From positions 105,502 to 169,501 of the forward strand of contig NZ_JAAGVC010000010.1 of NCBI RefSeq assembly GCF_010858045.1: a DNA stretch of 64,000 bases. Reading direction: 5' to 3'. The stretch is from Nocardia cyriacigeorgica (GTDB lineage: Bacteria; Actinomycetota; Actinomycetes; Mycobacteriales; Mycobacteriaceae). Below the pieces are notes generated by a model that was not told the origin of the DNA, did no database searches, and saw only the letters and a program-made list of their open reading frames with translations. Numbering within the stretch: the first letter of the stretch is position 1; each line of letters starts with the position of its first letter. The position numbers and the translations under genes are program-made. Shown piece after piece: positions 1-9,474 of this stretch.

Positions 1-429
1 GTGGCGGAGTGGAATCGGGCCTACGGTCCGGCCGGCTTCCTCCAGTACCAGTTCGTGGTGCCGACCGAAGCGGTCGAGGAGTTCAAGCGGATCATCATCG
101 ATATCCAGGCGTCCGGGCACATCTCGGCGCTGAACGTCTTCAAGCTGTTCGGCCCCGGCAACCAGGCTCCGCTGAGCTTCCCGATGCCCGGCTGGAACAT
201 CTGCGTCGACTTCCCGATCCGGCCCGGCCTGAACGAGCTGGTCACCGAACTCGACAAGCGCGTCCTGGAATTCGGCGGCCGGCTCTACACCGCGAAGGAT
301 TCGCGCACCACCGCCGAAACCTTCCACCGGATGTACCCGCGCATCGACGAGTGGATCGCGATCCGCCGAAGTGTCGACCCCACAGGCGTTTTCATGTCCG
401 ATATGGCCAGGAGGCTGGAGCTCCAGTGA
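1..429 (+). CDS. dprE1: DprE1 (decaprenylphosphoryl-ribose 2'-oxidase), C-terminal part
   Basis: This is the last 142 codons of a gene that begins before the window. DprE1 is the FAD-dependent subunit that oxidises decaprenyl-phospho-ribose to the 2-keto intermediate on the way to decaprenyl-phospho-arabinose, the arabinan precursor. The fragment follows the mycobacterial C-terminal half closely, with the NVFKLFG and GWNICVDFP motifs and the end DMARRLEL. Cys68 of the fragment (bases 202-204) lies 74 residues from the C-terminus, as Cys387 does in the 461-residue M. tuberculosis protein; that cysteine is the benzothiazinone target. The stop codon overlaps the dprE2 start, so the two are probably translationally coupled. 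Confidence 0.95.
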   Translation: MAEWNRAYGPAGFLQYQFVVPTEAVEEFKRIIIDIQASGHISALNVFKLFGPGNQAPLSFPMPGWNICVDFPIRPGLNELVTELDKRVLEFGGRLYTAKDSRTTAETFHRMYPRIDEWIAIRRSVDPTGVFMSDMARRLELQ

Positions 430-1205
430 TCAACGCAGTAGGTAACCCGCAGACCATCCTGCTGCTCGGCGGAACGTCGGAGATCGGGCTGGCGATCTGT
501 GCCGAGTATCTGAAGAAGGGCGCCGCCCGGATCATCCTGGCCACGTTGCCGAATGATCCGCTGCGCGATACCGCGGTGGCGCAGATGAAGGCGTCCGGGG
601 CCGAGCAGGTCGATGTCGTCGATTTCGACGCGCTCGACACCGACAGCCACCCCAAGGTGATCGATCAGGCCTGGGACGGCGGCGATGTGGATGTCGCCAT
701 CGTCGCCTTCGGTGTTCTCGGCGATGCCGAGGAGCTGTGGCAGAACCAGCGCAAGGCGGTGCAGACCGTCGGCATCAACTACACCGCTGCGGTGTCGGTC
801 GGCGTGCTGGTGGGCGAGAAGATGAAGGCGCAGGGCTACGGCCGCATCATCGCCATGTCCTCGGTCGCCGGTGAGCGGGTGCGCCGCTCCAACTTCGTCT
901 ACGGCTCCACCAAGGCCGGCCTCGACGGCTTCTACCTCGGCCTCGGTGAGGCGCTGCGGCCCTACGGCCCGCGCGTGCTCGTCATCCGGCCTGGCCAGGT
1001 GCGCACCACCACCACGCTGGAGCATTGGAAGGCGACCGGGGCCAAGGAAGCACCGTTCACCGTCGACAAGGAAGAGGTGGCCGCGCTCGCGGTCGAGGCC
1101 TCGCAGAAGGGCAAGGAGCTGATCTGGGCTCCCGGACAGGTGCGCTACCTGATGTCGGTGCTGCGCCACATTCCGCGCCCGATCTTCCGCAAACTCCCGA
1201 TGTGA
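426..1205 (+). CDS. dprE2: DprE2 (decaprenylphosphoryl-2-keto-erythropentose reductase)
   Basis: 259-residue short-chain dehydrogenase, close to the 254 residues of M. tuberculosis DprE2. It reduces the DprE1 product to decaprenyl-phospho-arabinose with NAD(P)H. The nucleotide-binding motif GGTSEIG is at residues 15-21, and the catalytic SDR set is Ser145/146 with Tyr159 and Lys163 (YGSTK). The GTG start at 426 overlaps the dprE1 stop by two bases, and AGGAGG sits at 409-414 inside dprE1. The open frame extends further upstream, but that part lies in dprE1 and is not conserved. Adjacent dprE1-dprE2-aftA order is the standard one. Confidence 0.95.
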   Translation: MINAVGNPQTILLLGGTSEIGLAICAEYLKKGAARIILATLPNDPLRDTAVAQMKASGAEQVDVVDFDALDTDSHPKVIDQAWDGGDVDVAIVAFGVLGDAEELWQNQRKAVQTVGINYTAAVSVGVLVGEKMKAQGYGRIIAMSSVAGERVRRSNFVYGSTKAGLDGFYLGLGEALRPYGPRVLVIRPGQVRTTTTLEHWKATGAKEAPFTVDKEEVAALAVEASQKGKELIWAPGQVRYLMSVLRHIPRPIFRKLPM

Positions 1206-1455
1206 GCAGGTGATCGACGGCGGTCGCGGTGCCCTGCGGGGTACGACCAGCGGCTTACCCGCGCGGCCGCCGTCGACTGAAACTTCGAGCCGGCCGGGCT
1301 GGGACGTCGAGGGCGCAGAGGCAGCCCACCGGACTCCGGCAGTCGAATGCGCGTGATGGCCACTGGACCTCGGCACGGAGGCGCGCGGATGAGGCTCCAC
1401 TAGGCTGACCGCGACGTGCAGTCGGTACGACAGGAGCCGGAGGTTGGGCGCGCCG

Positions 1456-3573
1456 ATGACAACGAACGACGATGTGCGGTCGGGGCAGTTGGTGCGCCGG
1501 GTCGGGGGCGCGCTGGGGCAGGCGGTGCTGGCGACGGTTGTCGCGGCCGTGGTCGCGGCGGTCGGCCTGTACGCGTTTTCGCTGGTGCAGTGGCCAGCGT
1601 TCAACTCCTCCAATGTGACTCGCGCCCTCACCACAGTCGGGCAGGTGGCCTCGGCCCTGCTGCTGGTCGCGTCGATCGTGCTGATCCGGCGCAAGACCAA
1701 GCTCTGGTTGGCGAAACTGCTGTCGTGGGCCGGGATTTCGGCGTTCGTCACGGTGACGCTCGGGATGCCGCTGGCCGCGACCAAGCTGTACCTGTTCGGT
1801 GTCTCCGTCGATCAGGAGTTCCGCACCGAGTACCTGACCAGGCTCACCGACAGCGCAGCGCTGCGCGATATGACCTACGCGGATCTGCCGCCGTTCTATC
1901 CGGCCGGATGGTTCTGGATCGGCGGCCGGGTGGCGAATGTGCTCGGCATGGACGGGTGGGAGGTCTTCAAGCCGTACGCCATCGGCTCGATCGCGGTGGC
2001 CGCGGTGCTCGCGCTGGTGCTGTGGTCGGAGCTGATCCGCGCGGACTGGGCGGTCGCGGTGGCGGCGGCGGTGACGGCGGTCGGGGTCGCGTATGCCGCG
2101 CCGGAGGCCTATGGCGCCGTCATCGCGATTCTGCTGCCGCCGGTGCTGGTGCTGGCCTGGGGTGCACTGCATCGGCCGGGCGTACAGCGGGGAACCGCAG
2201 GTGGCTGGGGTGCGGTGCTCGGCACCGGGATATTCCTGGGGGTGGCCGCCACTTTCTACACGCTGTACCTCGCGTTCGCGGCCTTCGCGGTGACATTGAT
2301 GGCGCTGGTCGCGGCGGGGTACGCCGCCGTCACCCACCCCACCACCGCCCAGCGGGACATGACCGCCACGCAGCCCGCCGCCACCTCGGGCGCCAATGCC
2401 ACCCAGGGCACCGGGGGCGGCGGTGCCACGCGGGACGCCGATGCCACGCAGGGCCCGGGTGCCACCCTTGCCACCACTGCCACCGGCACCACCCAGATCA
2501 CCGCTTCCACGCAGCGCTCCGGTGTGAGCGACGGCGGCGCGTGGCGGGCCGCACTTCCTCCGCTGGCGCGGCTCGTCGTCATCGGCGCGATCGCCGGGCT
2601 CATCGCGCTCACCGTCTATCTGCCGTTCCTGCTCGAGCTGCTCGGCGGCAGCTGGCCCAGCGGCGGCACGGCATTCCACTATCTGCCCGAGGCCGGCGCG
2701 GAGCTGCCGTTCCCGATGGTGGAATTCTCGCTGCTCGGCGGGTTCTGCCTGATCGGCACGATCTGGCTGGTGCTGCGGGCGGGATCGTCGCGGCGGGCGC
2801 AGGCGCTCGGGATCGGCGTGCTGGCGGTGTATCTGTGGTCGCTGCTGTCGATGCTGGCGACCGTGGCGGGGACGACTCTGCTGTCGTTCCGCCTGGAACC
2901 GATTCTGCTGGTGCTGCTGGCCGCGGCGGGTGCGTTCGGTTTCGTGGAGGGCGCGCGGGCGGCGTATCAGGCGTTCAACGAACCGGAGCGGTTCCGGATC
3001 GTGGTGGTCGTGGTGGCGCTGGTCGGTGCGCTGGCCTTCACCCAGGACATTCCGCGGGTGCTGGCGCCGGAGATCACCACCGCCTACACCGACACCGACG
3101 GCGACGGCGTGCGCGCCGATCAGCGCGACCCGTCGGCGGTGGCCTACTACCGCGAGATCGACGCCGCGCTCACCGCCCGAACCGGACGCCCCCGCTCGGA
3201 GACGGTGCTGCTCACCGCCGACACCACCTTCCTCGCCTACTACCCCTACTTCGGTTTCCAGGGCCTGACCTCGCACTACGCCAACCCGCTCGCCGAATTC
3301 GCCGAACGCGCGGCGGCGATCGAAGCGTGGAGCGCGCTGGAATCCCCGCAGGAACTGCTCGACGCGATGGACGCGGCGCCGTGGCGGGCTCCGGATGCGT
3401 TCCTGTTCCGGCGCAGCGGCGAGGACTACACGCTGAGGCTCGCAAAGGACGTCTATCCCAACGATCCGAATGTGAGCCGGTACACCGTCGCCTTCCCCCG
3501 CGCGCTGTTCGACGATCCGCGCTTCACCAGCACCGATATCGGTCCGTTCACGCTGATCACGCTCGCGCGCTGA
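1456..3573 (+). CDS. aftA: AftA, galactan 5-O-arabinofuranosyltransferase
   Basis: 705-residue multi-spanning GT-C glycosyltransferase that adds the first arabinose residues from decaprenyl-phospho-arabinose onto galactan. The first extracytoplasmic loop carries the DQEFRTEYLTRL motif (Asp119), the expected acidic GT-C site, followed by FYPAGWFWIGGR. Hydrophobic helices alternate through the N-terminal two thirds, and a soluble C-terminal domain follows from about residue 520. I chose ATG 1456, with GGAGG at 1439-1443; a TTG at 1444 touches that ribosome site. The protein is roughly 60 residues longer than the mycobacterial one (about 640). The excess is a Thr/Ala/Gln/Gly-rich loop at residues about 290-360, described in the findings. 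Confidence 0.9.
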   Translation: MTTNDDVRSGQLVRRVGGALGQAVLATVVAAVVAAVGLYAFSLVQWPAFNSSNVTRALTTVGQVASALLLVASIVLIRRKTKLWLAKLLSWAGISAFVTVTLGMPLAATKLYLFGVSVDQEFRTEYLTRLTDSAALRDMTYADLPPFYPAGWFWIGGRVANVLGMDGWEVFKPYAIGSIAVAAVLALVLWSELIRADWAVAVAAAVTAVGVAYAAPEAYGAVIAILLPPVLVLAWGALHRPGVQRGTAGGWGAVLGTGIFLGVAATFYTLYLAFAAFAVTLMALVAAGYAAVTHPTTAQRDMTATQPAATSGANATQGTGGGGATRDADATQGPGATLATTATGTTQITASTQRSGVSDGGAWRAALPPLARLVVIGAIAGLIALTVYLPFLLELLGGSWPSGGTAFHYLPEAGAELPFPMVEFSLLGGFCLIGTIWLVLRAGSSRRAQALGIGVLAVYLWSLLSMLATVAGTTLLSFRLEPILLVLLAAAGAFGFVEGARAAYQAFNEPERFRIVVVVVALVGALAFTQDIPRVLAPEITTAYTDTDGDGVRADQRDPSAVAYYREIDAALTARTGRPRSETVLLTADTTFLAYYPYFGFQGLTSHYANPLAEFAERAAAIEAWSALESPQELLDAMDAAPWRAPDAFLFRRSGEDYTLRLAKDVYPNDPNVSRYTVAFPRALFDDPRFTSTDIGPFTLITLAR

Positions 3574-3668
3574 GGGCGGCGGGCAGGCCGCGGGTTGTCA
3601 GCTCGCACTCAGGGTGGTTGGGTACGGTGGGCTGCTGATCCGGCCGGCACGAGGAGTTGTATTACGTT

Positions 3669-5525
3669 TTGAGTGGGGAACCTGACGTCGAGCGGGGTGG
3701 ATCGACGGCGGTGGAGGTCGCGACGGAAGGGCCGTCGACGGCCCCGCGGCTCACCACCGGCCACACACCCGAACGGACCCGTCCGCGGCTGCGGATACCG
3801 CGCGCCGACCTGCTGGTCGGCACCGGCTACCTGGTGCTCGCGACCGTCATCCTGTCCGGGCAGTGGCGCGATACCAGCGGCTCCTACCTGATCAAGAGCG
3901 GCCAGGACCAGACCATGTGGGAGTGGTTCTTCGCGGTCACCGCCCATTCGGTCGCGAATCTGGAGAACCCGCTCGGGACGAATCTGCAAAACTTCCCGGC
4001 CGGGGTGAACATGATGGCCAATACGGCCATGTTCGGCGTCGGGATCCCGTTGACGCCGGTCACCCTGTTGTTCGGGCCGACGGTCACCTTCGTGTTCGTC
4101 CTCACCCTCGGCCTGAGCGCGACCGCGTTCGCCTGGTACTGGCTGTTCTCCCGGGAACTGGTGAGTTCGCGGACCGCGGCCGTCATCGGCGGTCTGTTCT
4201 GCGGCTTCGCGCCGGCGATGATCTCGCACGCCAATGCCCACCCGAACTTCGTGGTGCTGGTGCTGCTGCCGCTGATCGCCGGGCAGCTGATCCGGCTGGT
4301 GCGCCGGGCGAGCGTGACCGAGCGGCCGGGCCACCGGGTTCGCGATGCGCTGATCCTCGGCTTACTGGTGGCCACGCAGATCGCGCTCGGCGAGGAACCG
4401 CTGCTGATCTTCGCGCTCGCCATCGCGGTCTTCGCCATCGGCTACTACCTGCGCGAACCACGGGCCGGGCTGCTCGTGCTGCGCCGCGCCACCCCGACGG
4501 TGGCGCTGGCCGCGGCGATTACGCTCGCGCTCACCGCGATCCCGCTGTGGTGGCAGTTCTTCGGGCCGCAGAGCTATCGATCCATCGACCACGGTCCGAT
4601 GGGCAACGATCTCAAGGCCATCGCCCAGTTCCCCTCGGAATCGCTCGGCGGCATGTTCGCCCCCGGCCAGAGCGTGGCGATCAATCCGACCGAACAGAAC
4701 GCCTATTTCGGCTGGCCGCTGCTGTTGCTGCTGGTGGCGACCGTCGCGCTGCTGTGGCGTGAGCGCATGGTGCGGGCCGCGACGGGCGTCATCGTGGTGT
4801 TCGGGGTGCTGTCACTGGGTTCGGAGGCGGAGTTCGGCAAAGAACCCACCGGCATCGCGCTGCCATGGCGGCTGCTCGAATCGGTGCCGCTGGTCAACTC
4901 CATGCTGGAATCCCGGCTGACCATGGCCGCGATTCCGGCCATCGCGGTGATCCTGGCGCTGGCCACCGAACGGGCCGTCGCCCTGTGGAAGGAGTCCGCG
5001 GTCGACCCCAAGCCGCTCGGCTGGTTCGCCGCGCTCGCCTTCGCGCTGCTGCCGCTGGTGCCGACGATCCTGCCGGTGGCCGAACGCCAGGAGACGCCGC
5101 AGTTCTTCGCCGACGGCACCGTCGACCGGTACGTCGACCACGGCTCGGTGGTGGTGGTGCCGCCGCCGCGCCCACCCGACGCGCGGGCGCTGCGCTGGCA
5201 AGCCGACGCGGGCTTCACCTTCCCGCTCGCCGGCGGCTACTTCGTCGGGCCCACCGGCGCGGACAAGAAGGGCATCTACGGTCCCGCCGCGCGGGCCACC
5301 GCGTCGCTGCTGGTGAAGGCGCAGGACACCGGAAAGGTTCCGGCGATCGACGCCGACGACCGCGCGGCGGCACTGGCCGATCTGCGGTACTGGCAGGCCG
5401 ACGTGGTGGTACTGCCACGCACCACCAACGCCGATACCCTGCGCCAGACCATGACCGAACTGCTCGGCACCGGACCGACCAGGGTCGAGGACGTCTGGGT
5501 GTGGGACGTGCGGATGCTGCGTTAG
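3669..5525 (+). CDS. GT-C-like polytopic membrane protein between aftA and emb
   Basis: About 618 residues with some ten hydrophobic segments and a soluble C-terminal region. After the first membrane segment comes a loop with SGQDQTMWEWFF (Asp80), then NPLGTNLQNFPAGVNMM. An acidic residue in this position followed by a Trp/Phe-rich helix is typical of GT-C enzymes that use polyprenyl-phosphate sugars. I do not recognise a characterised orthologue, and M. tuberculosis has no gene at this place between aftA and embC. The start is uncertain: GAGGAG at 3651-3656 could serve TTG 3669 (used here), TTG 3657 lies too close, and GTG 3711 is a later option. It is co-directional with aftA and emb with short gaps, so it probably acts in arabinan or another envelope glycan. 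A glycosyltransferase role is inference. Confidence 0.75.
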   Translation: MSGEPDVERGGSTAVEVATEGPSTAPRLTTGHTPERTRPRLRIPRADLLVGTGYLVLATVILSGQWRDTSGSYLIKSGQDQTMWEWFFAVTAHSVANLENPLGTNLQNFPAGVNMMANTAMFGVGIPLTPVTLLFGPTVTFVFVLTLGLSATAFAWYWLFSRELVSSRTAAVIGGLFCGFAPAMISHANAHPNFVVLVLLPLIAGQLIRLVRRASVTERPGHRVRDALILGLLVATQIALGEEPLLIFALAIAVFAIGYYLREPRAGLLVLRRATPTVALAAAITLALTAIPLWWQFFGPQSYRSIDHGPMGNDLKAIAQFPSESLGGMFAPGQSVAINPTEQNAYFGWPLLLLLVATVALLWRERMVRAATGVIVVFGVLSLGSEAEFGKEPTGIALPWRLLESVPLVNSMLESRLTMAAIPAIAVILALATERAVALWKESAVDPKPLGWFAALAFALLPLVPTILPVAERQETPQFFADGTVDRYVDHGSVVVVPPPRPPDARALRWQADAGFTFPLAGGYFVGPTGADKKGIYGPAARATASLLVKAQDTGKVPAIDADDRAAALADLRYWQADVVVLPRTTNADTLRQTMTELLGTGPTRVEDVWVWDVRMLR

Positions 5526-5586
5526 CTTCGGCGCCCAAGGGCAGGCAGCGGGCTCCGTCCGGCAGCGCCGGTTAGAGTCGAGTCCC

Positions 5587-8500
5587 GTGCGACCGGACCG
5601 ATCTCCCAGAGCGTTCAACCGTCTCCGCCTGATCGCCCTCGTCTCCGGATTTCTCGGATTCGTGCTGGCGTTGCTGACCCCGCTGCTGCCGGTGCGTCAG
5701 GAGCAGGCGGTGCTCGACTGGCCGCAGGCCGGGCAGACGAGCGTCGAAGCGCCACTGGTGAGTTACGAACCGCTGCGCCTCGAGCTCACGGTGCCGTGCC
5801 CGGTGCTGCGGGACGCTACGGGCACGCTGGTCTCCACCATCCCGATGGAGTCGGATCAGGCCTCGGCCAAGGGGCTGATCGTGGCGGTGCGCGACGGTTC
5901 GCTGTCGGTGCTGTTGCGTGATGTGCCGTTGCTGTCGGCGCCGGTGGCCGAGATCGGCGATTGTGAAGTCGTGCGGGTCACCTCGGAAGCCGCGGCCACC
6001 AGCGCCGAGATCGCCGGGGCGAATCGCGCGGATGGAACGCCGTTCCGCGCCACCGTCACTCGCGATATCCGGCCGCAGATGGTCGGCGTGTTCACCGAAT
6101 TGGAGCAGGCGCGGCTCGACGGCATCCGGTTGCACGCCGATATCGATTCGCGTTTCAGCTCCTCGCCCAGCGTGTTGAAGCTCGCCGCGATGATCATCGC
6201 GGTGCTGAGCACCATCGTCGCGCTGATCGCGCTGCATCTGCTCGACACCTCCGACGGGCGACGTGCGCGCCGCTTCCTGCCCGCGCACTGGTGGCGGTTC
6301 ACCCTCGCCGACGGCGCGGTGCTCGGCACGCTCGCGCTCTGGCACGTCATCGGCGCCAACACCTCCGACGACGGCTACATCCTGAACATGGCGCGCGCCT
6401 CCGAGCACGCCGGCTACATGGCCAACTACTACCGCTGGTTCGGGGTGCCGGAGGCGCCGTTCGGGTGGTCGTACGAGGTGCTGTCATGGATGACGCGGGT
6501 CTCCGACGCCAGCCCGTGGATGCGGCTGCCCGCGCTGCTGGCCGGCGTGGTGTGCTGGCTGGTGATCAGCCGCGAGGTGCTGCCCCGGCTCGGTGCGCGA
6601 GTGCGCCGCAACAAGGTGGCATTGTGGACGGCCGGGCTGGTGTTCCTGGCCTTCTGGCTGCCCTACGACAACGGCCTGCGGCCCGAACCGCTGATCGCTG
6701 CCGGTGCGCTGCTCACCTGGTGCTCGATCGAACGCGCCATCGCCACCTCGCGGTTGCTGCCCGCGGCGATCGGCATTCTCATCGCGGCGTTCTCGCTGGC
6801 TGCCGGGCCGACCGGGCTGATCTGTATCGCGGCACTGATCGCTGGGTCACGGCCGGTGTTGCAGGTGATCGTGAAGCGCGCGCGGGGCGAGGTTGCGACG
6901 CAGTCGGTGCTCGCCGAGGCTCGGGCGCGGGCGCGGGGCGAAGCTCGGCCGGACGGCGTCCCCCAGCGACCTGACAGCCGGGTTCGGGAACCCGATGCGA
7001 AACCCGCTCAGCGCCCGCGCGGTTCGCTCGCCAGCGGAACCTTCCGCTACGCGGCGCTGCTCGCACCGGGCATCGCCGCCGGAACCCTGGTGCTGGTGGT
7101 CATCTTCGCCGACCAGACCCTGGCCACCGTCATGGAAGCCACCCGGGTGCGCACCATCGTCGGGCCCAACGTCGCGTGGTTCGACGAGCGCACCCGCTGG
7201 GACTCGCTGCTCATGCTGGCGCCGGACGGTTCGCTCTCGCGGCGTTTCGGTGTGCTGCTGATGCTGCTGTGCCTGCTGGTCTGTGTACTGCAAGTGTTGC
7301 GCAAGGGCCGGATTCCCGGCACCTCGCGTGGGCCGTCGGTGCGCATCCTCGGCATCGTGTTCGCCTCGCTGCTGCTGATGATGTGGACGCCGACCAAGTG
7401 GACCCATCACTTCGGCGTGTATGCCGGGCTGGCCGGTTCGCTCGCCGCTTTGGCGGCGGTCGCGGTGGGCGTCAACGGGATTCGCTCGGCGCGTAACCGG
7501 GCACTGTTCGCCGCGGCCGTGCTTTTCCTGCTCGCCATCACGTTCACCGGGTCCAACGGCTGGTGGTATGTGTCCAGTTACGGTGTGCCCTGGTGGGACA
7601 AGGCGCCGCTGGTGGCGGGCAAGGGCATATCGACGCTGTTCCTCGGGCTCAGCGTGCTGGCGCTGCTGGTCGCGCTGTGGCTGCATTACCGGCAGCCGTA
7701 TCAGCGTTCCGGCGGTTCGCGATGGGGCCGGTACGCCTCGGCCCCGTTGACGATCGCGGCCGCGCTGATGGTGATCTTCGAGGTGGCCTCGCTGGCCAAA
7801 GCCGCCGTTTCCCAATACCCCGCGTACTCGGTCGCGAAATCCAATGTGCGATCCCTGGCCGGTGAGCCCTGCGCGCTCGCGGATTCGGTACTGGTGGAAA
7901 CCAATACCGCCGATTCACTGCTGACTCCGTACGACGGCGACCCCGCCGACGGTCTCGTCTCCAGCGAACCCGGCGTACAGACGGTCGGATTCACCCCCGA
8001 CGGCGTGGCCGACGATCTCACCGCCGACGCCGAGGAAATCGCCGGCGGCGGCGCCAATACCGTCGAAACCGATAACGACAACAAGACCAGCGACACCACC
8101 GGCGCGGGCACCGGCGGCGGCACCACCGCGCAGGCGGGCATCAACGGGTCGACTGTCGCGCTCCCGTTCGGCCTCGACCCCGCCCGCACCCCGGTGCTCG
8201 GCAGCTACCAGGACGACGACCAGAAGCAGGCGAAGCTCACCACCCAGTGGTATCGCCTCGACCTGTCCGACTCCCTGCGCGACGACCCCGCCTACCAGGT
8301 GCTCGCCATCACCGCGGCCGGTCGTATCCGCTCCGTCGACGCCGACGGCGTGCTCACCTACGGCCAGGACCTGGTGCTGGAGTACGGAACCCGCGCCGCC
8401 GACGGCACCATGACCGTCCTCGGCGCGATCGCGCCGACCGATATCGGACCGGCGCCGTCCTGGCGCAACCTGCGCGTGCCGCTGGACCAGCTGCCCGCCG

Positions 8501-8970
8501 AGGTGAACGCGGTGCGCCTGGTCGCCACCGACAATGACATCACCCAGCGGCAATGGCTGGCCATCACCCCGCCCCGCCTGCCGCGCCTGGCCACCCTCGA
8601 TTCGGTCGTCGGCCACACCGACCCGGTCCTGCTGGACTGGCACGTCGGCCTGGCCTTCCCCTGCCAGCGTCCCTTCGACCACCGCTACGGCGTGGCCGAG
8701 GTCCCGCGCTGGCGCATCCTGCCCGACCGCGTCGGCTCCGACGCCTCCAACGCCTGGCAGGACGACATCGGCGGCGGCCCCCTCGGCTGGACCGAACTAC
8801 TACTGCAAGCCGAGACCGTGCCCACGTACCTGAACGACGATTGGGGCCGCGACTGGGGTTCGCTGGAACAGTTCACCCCGTACGACCCGGATGCGATGCC
8901 GGCCGAACTCGACATCACGACCGTGACCCGCTCGGGTCTGGCCGACGACTCCCCGATCCGGATCAGATGA
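5587..8970 (+). CDS. emb: Arabinosyltransferase of the EmbA/B/C family (first copy)
   Basis: 1127-residue Emb protein: N-terminal soluble arabinotransferase domain (about 40-190), a polytopic core, and a C-terminal carbohydrate-binding region ending near residue 1120. The GT-C motif SDDGY gives Asp261/Asp262 in the first large loop; AGYMANYYRWFG and SREVLPRLG follow as in mycobacterial Emb. The ethambutol region reads ILNM (Ile265, Leu266, Met268, equivalent to EmbB 303, 304 and 306). GTG 5587 begins 61 bases after the previous stop. A basic Arg/Ala/Pro-rich loop at residues about 434-479 is absent from the second copy. Which of EmbA, EmbB or EmbC it matches functionally cannot be decided here. 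Confidence 0.93.
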   Translation: MRPDRSPRAFNRLRLIALVSGFLGFVLALLTPLLPVRQEQAVLDWPQAGQTSVEAPLVSYEPLRLELTVPCPVLRDATGTLVSTIPMESDQASAKGLIVAVRDGSLSVLLRDVPLLSAPVAEIGDCEVVRVTSEAAATSAEIAGANRADGTPFRATVTRDIRPQMVGVFTELEQARLDGIRLHADIDSRFSSSPSVLKLAAMIIAVLSTIVALIALHLLDTSDGRRARRFLPAHWWRFTLADGAVLGTLALWHVIGANTSDDGYILNMARASEHAGYMANYYRWFGVPEAPFGWSYEVLSWMTRVSDASPWMRLPALLAGVVCWLVISREVLPRLGARVRRNKVALWTAGLVFLAFWLPYDNGLRPEPLIAAGALLTWCSIERAIATSRLLPAAIGILIAAFSLAAGPTGLICIAALIAGSRPVLQVIVKRARGEVATQSVLAEARARARGEARPDGVPQRPDSRVREPDAKPAQRPRGSLASGTFRYAALLAPGIAAGTLVLVVIFADQTLATVMEATRVRTIVGPNVAWFDERTRWDSLLMLAPDGSLSRRFGVLLMLLCLLVCVLQVLRKGRIPGTSRGPSVRILGIVFASLLLMMWTPTKWTHHFGVYAGLAGSLAALAAVAVGVNGIRSARNRALFAAAVLFLLAITFTGSNGWWYVSSYGVPWWDKAPLVAGKGISTLFLGLSVLALLVALWLHYRQPYQRSGGSRWGRYASAPLTIAAALMVIFEVASLAKAAVSQYPAYSVAKSNVRSLAGEPCALADSVLVETNTADSLLTPYDGDPADGLVSSEPGVQTVGFTPDGVADDLTADAEEIAGGGANTVETDNDNKTSDTTGAGTGGGTTAQAGINGSTVALPFGLDPARTPVLGSYQDDDQKQAKLTTQWYRLDLSDSLRDDPAYQVLAITAAGRIRSVDADGVLTYGQDLVLEYGTRAADGTMTVLGAIAPTDIGPAPSWRNLRVPLDQLPAEVNAVRLVATDNDITQRQWLAITPPRLPRLATLDSVVGHTDPVLLDWHVGLAFPCQRPFDHRYGVAEVPRWRILPDRVGSDASNAWQDDIGGGPLGWTELLLQAETVPTYLNDDWGRDWGSLEQFTPYDPDAMPAELDITTVTRSGLADDSPIRIR

Positions 8971-9217
8971 CCCGAGCGAGTTCCTCGGGCGACAGGGCAC
9001 TGTCGACGTAGTGCCAACGTCACCGCACCGCCGCGACGGATGTACCGCCTGCCTTCCCTCTGGTGGGTATATCCGCCCGCGGACGGGGTAGATTTTCCGG
9101 CCGCCGGCGATACCGCGCAGTAACTCACCGGTCACTCAGTGTCGGCCCGGGAAACGTTGCGCTACTGCTTGTTTCGATCTCAGGATTTACCCAGCGTCGA
9201 GTCGTACAGTTGAACCT

Positions 9218-9379
9218 ATGACTCCGGCCTTCGAAGATATGCCCCTGCGCGATCTCGTCGGACTGCTCACCGACGAGGAGCAACGAGAACTGCGCCCGTC
9301 GGTGCTACGGGTGCTCAATCGGTTACCCGATCAGGAGGTGTTACGGCGCGAACTCGGCCGGCGCCTCACCAACGTGTAG
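9218..9379 (+). CDS. Small ORF, 53 residues, unknown
   Basis: An ATG-initiated frame of 54 codons, acidic/basic and Leu-rich (LRDLVGLLTDEEQREL, later LRRELGRRL), that would form two amphipathic helices. Codon third positions are mainly G or C, as in neighbouring genes, which favours coding. No clear Shine-Dalgarno sequence precedes the ATG. It lies between the first emb gene and a hairpin at 9407-9439, which could terminate it. I do not recognise the family. Confidence 0.45.
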   Translation: MTPAFEDMPLRDLVGLLTDEEQRELRPSVLRVLNRLPDQEVLRRELGRRLTNV

Positions 9380-9406
9380 TCAGCGAACTTCCCTCGTCCA
9401 CCCAAA

Positions 9407-9439
9407 GGGCGGTGCTCGTCATATCGACGAACACCGCCC
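9407..9439. terminator. Hairpin between the small ORF and the Uma2 gene
   Basis: Left arm GGGCGGTGCTCGTC (9407-9420) pairs with 9426-9439 with one mismatch and a short loop. It lies 27 bases after the small ORF on + and 35 bases after the Uma2 gene on -, so it can end both convergent transcripts. A T/C-rich run follows on +. It is almost an inverted copy of the hairpin at 10160-10192. Confidence 0.7.
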
Positions 9440-9474
9440 TTCCTCAGTTTCCTAGGCGCGCGACCAGAAGCCGA

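Noticed and set aside
285..1784. A 499-codon minus-strand frame over dprE2 and the aftA start
   Set aside because: Antisense to dprE2 and aftA, both clear family members; no motifs.
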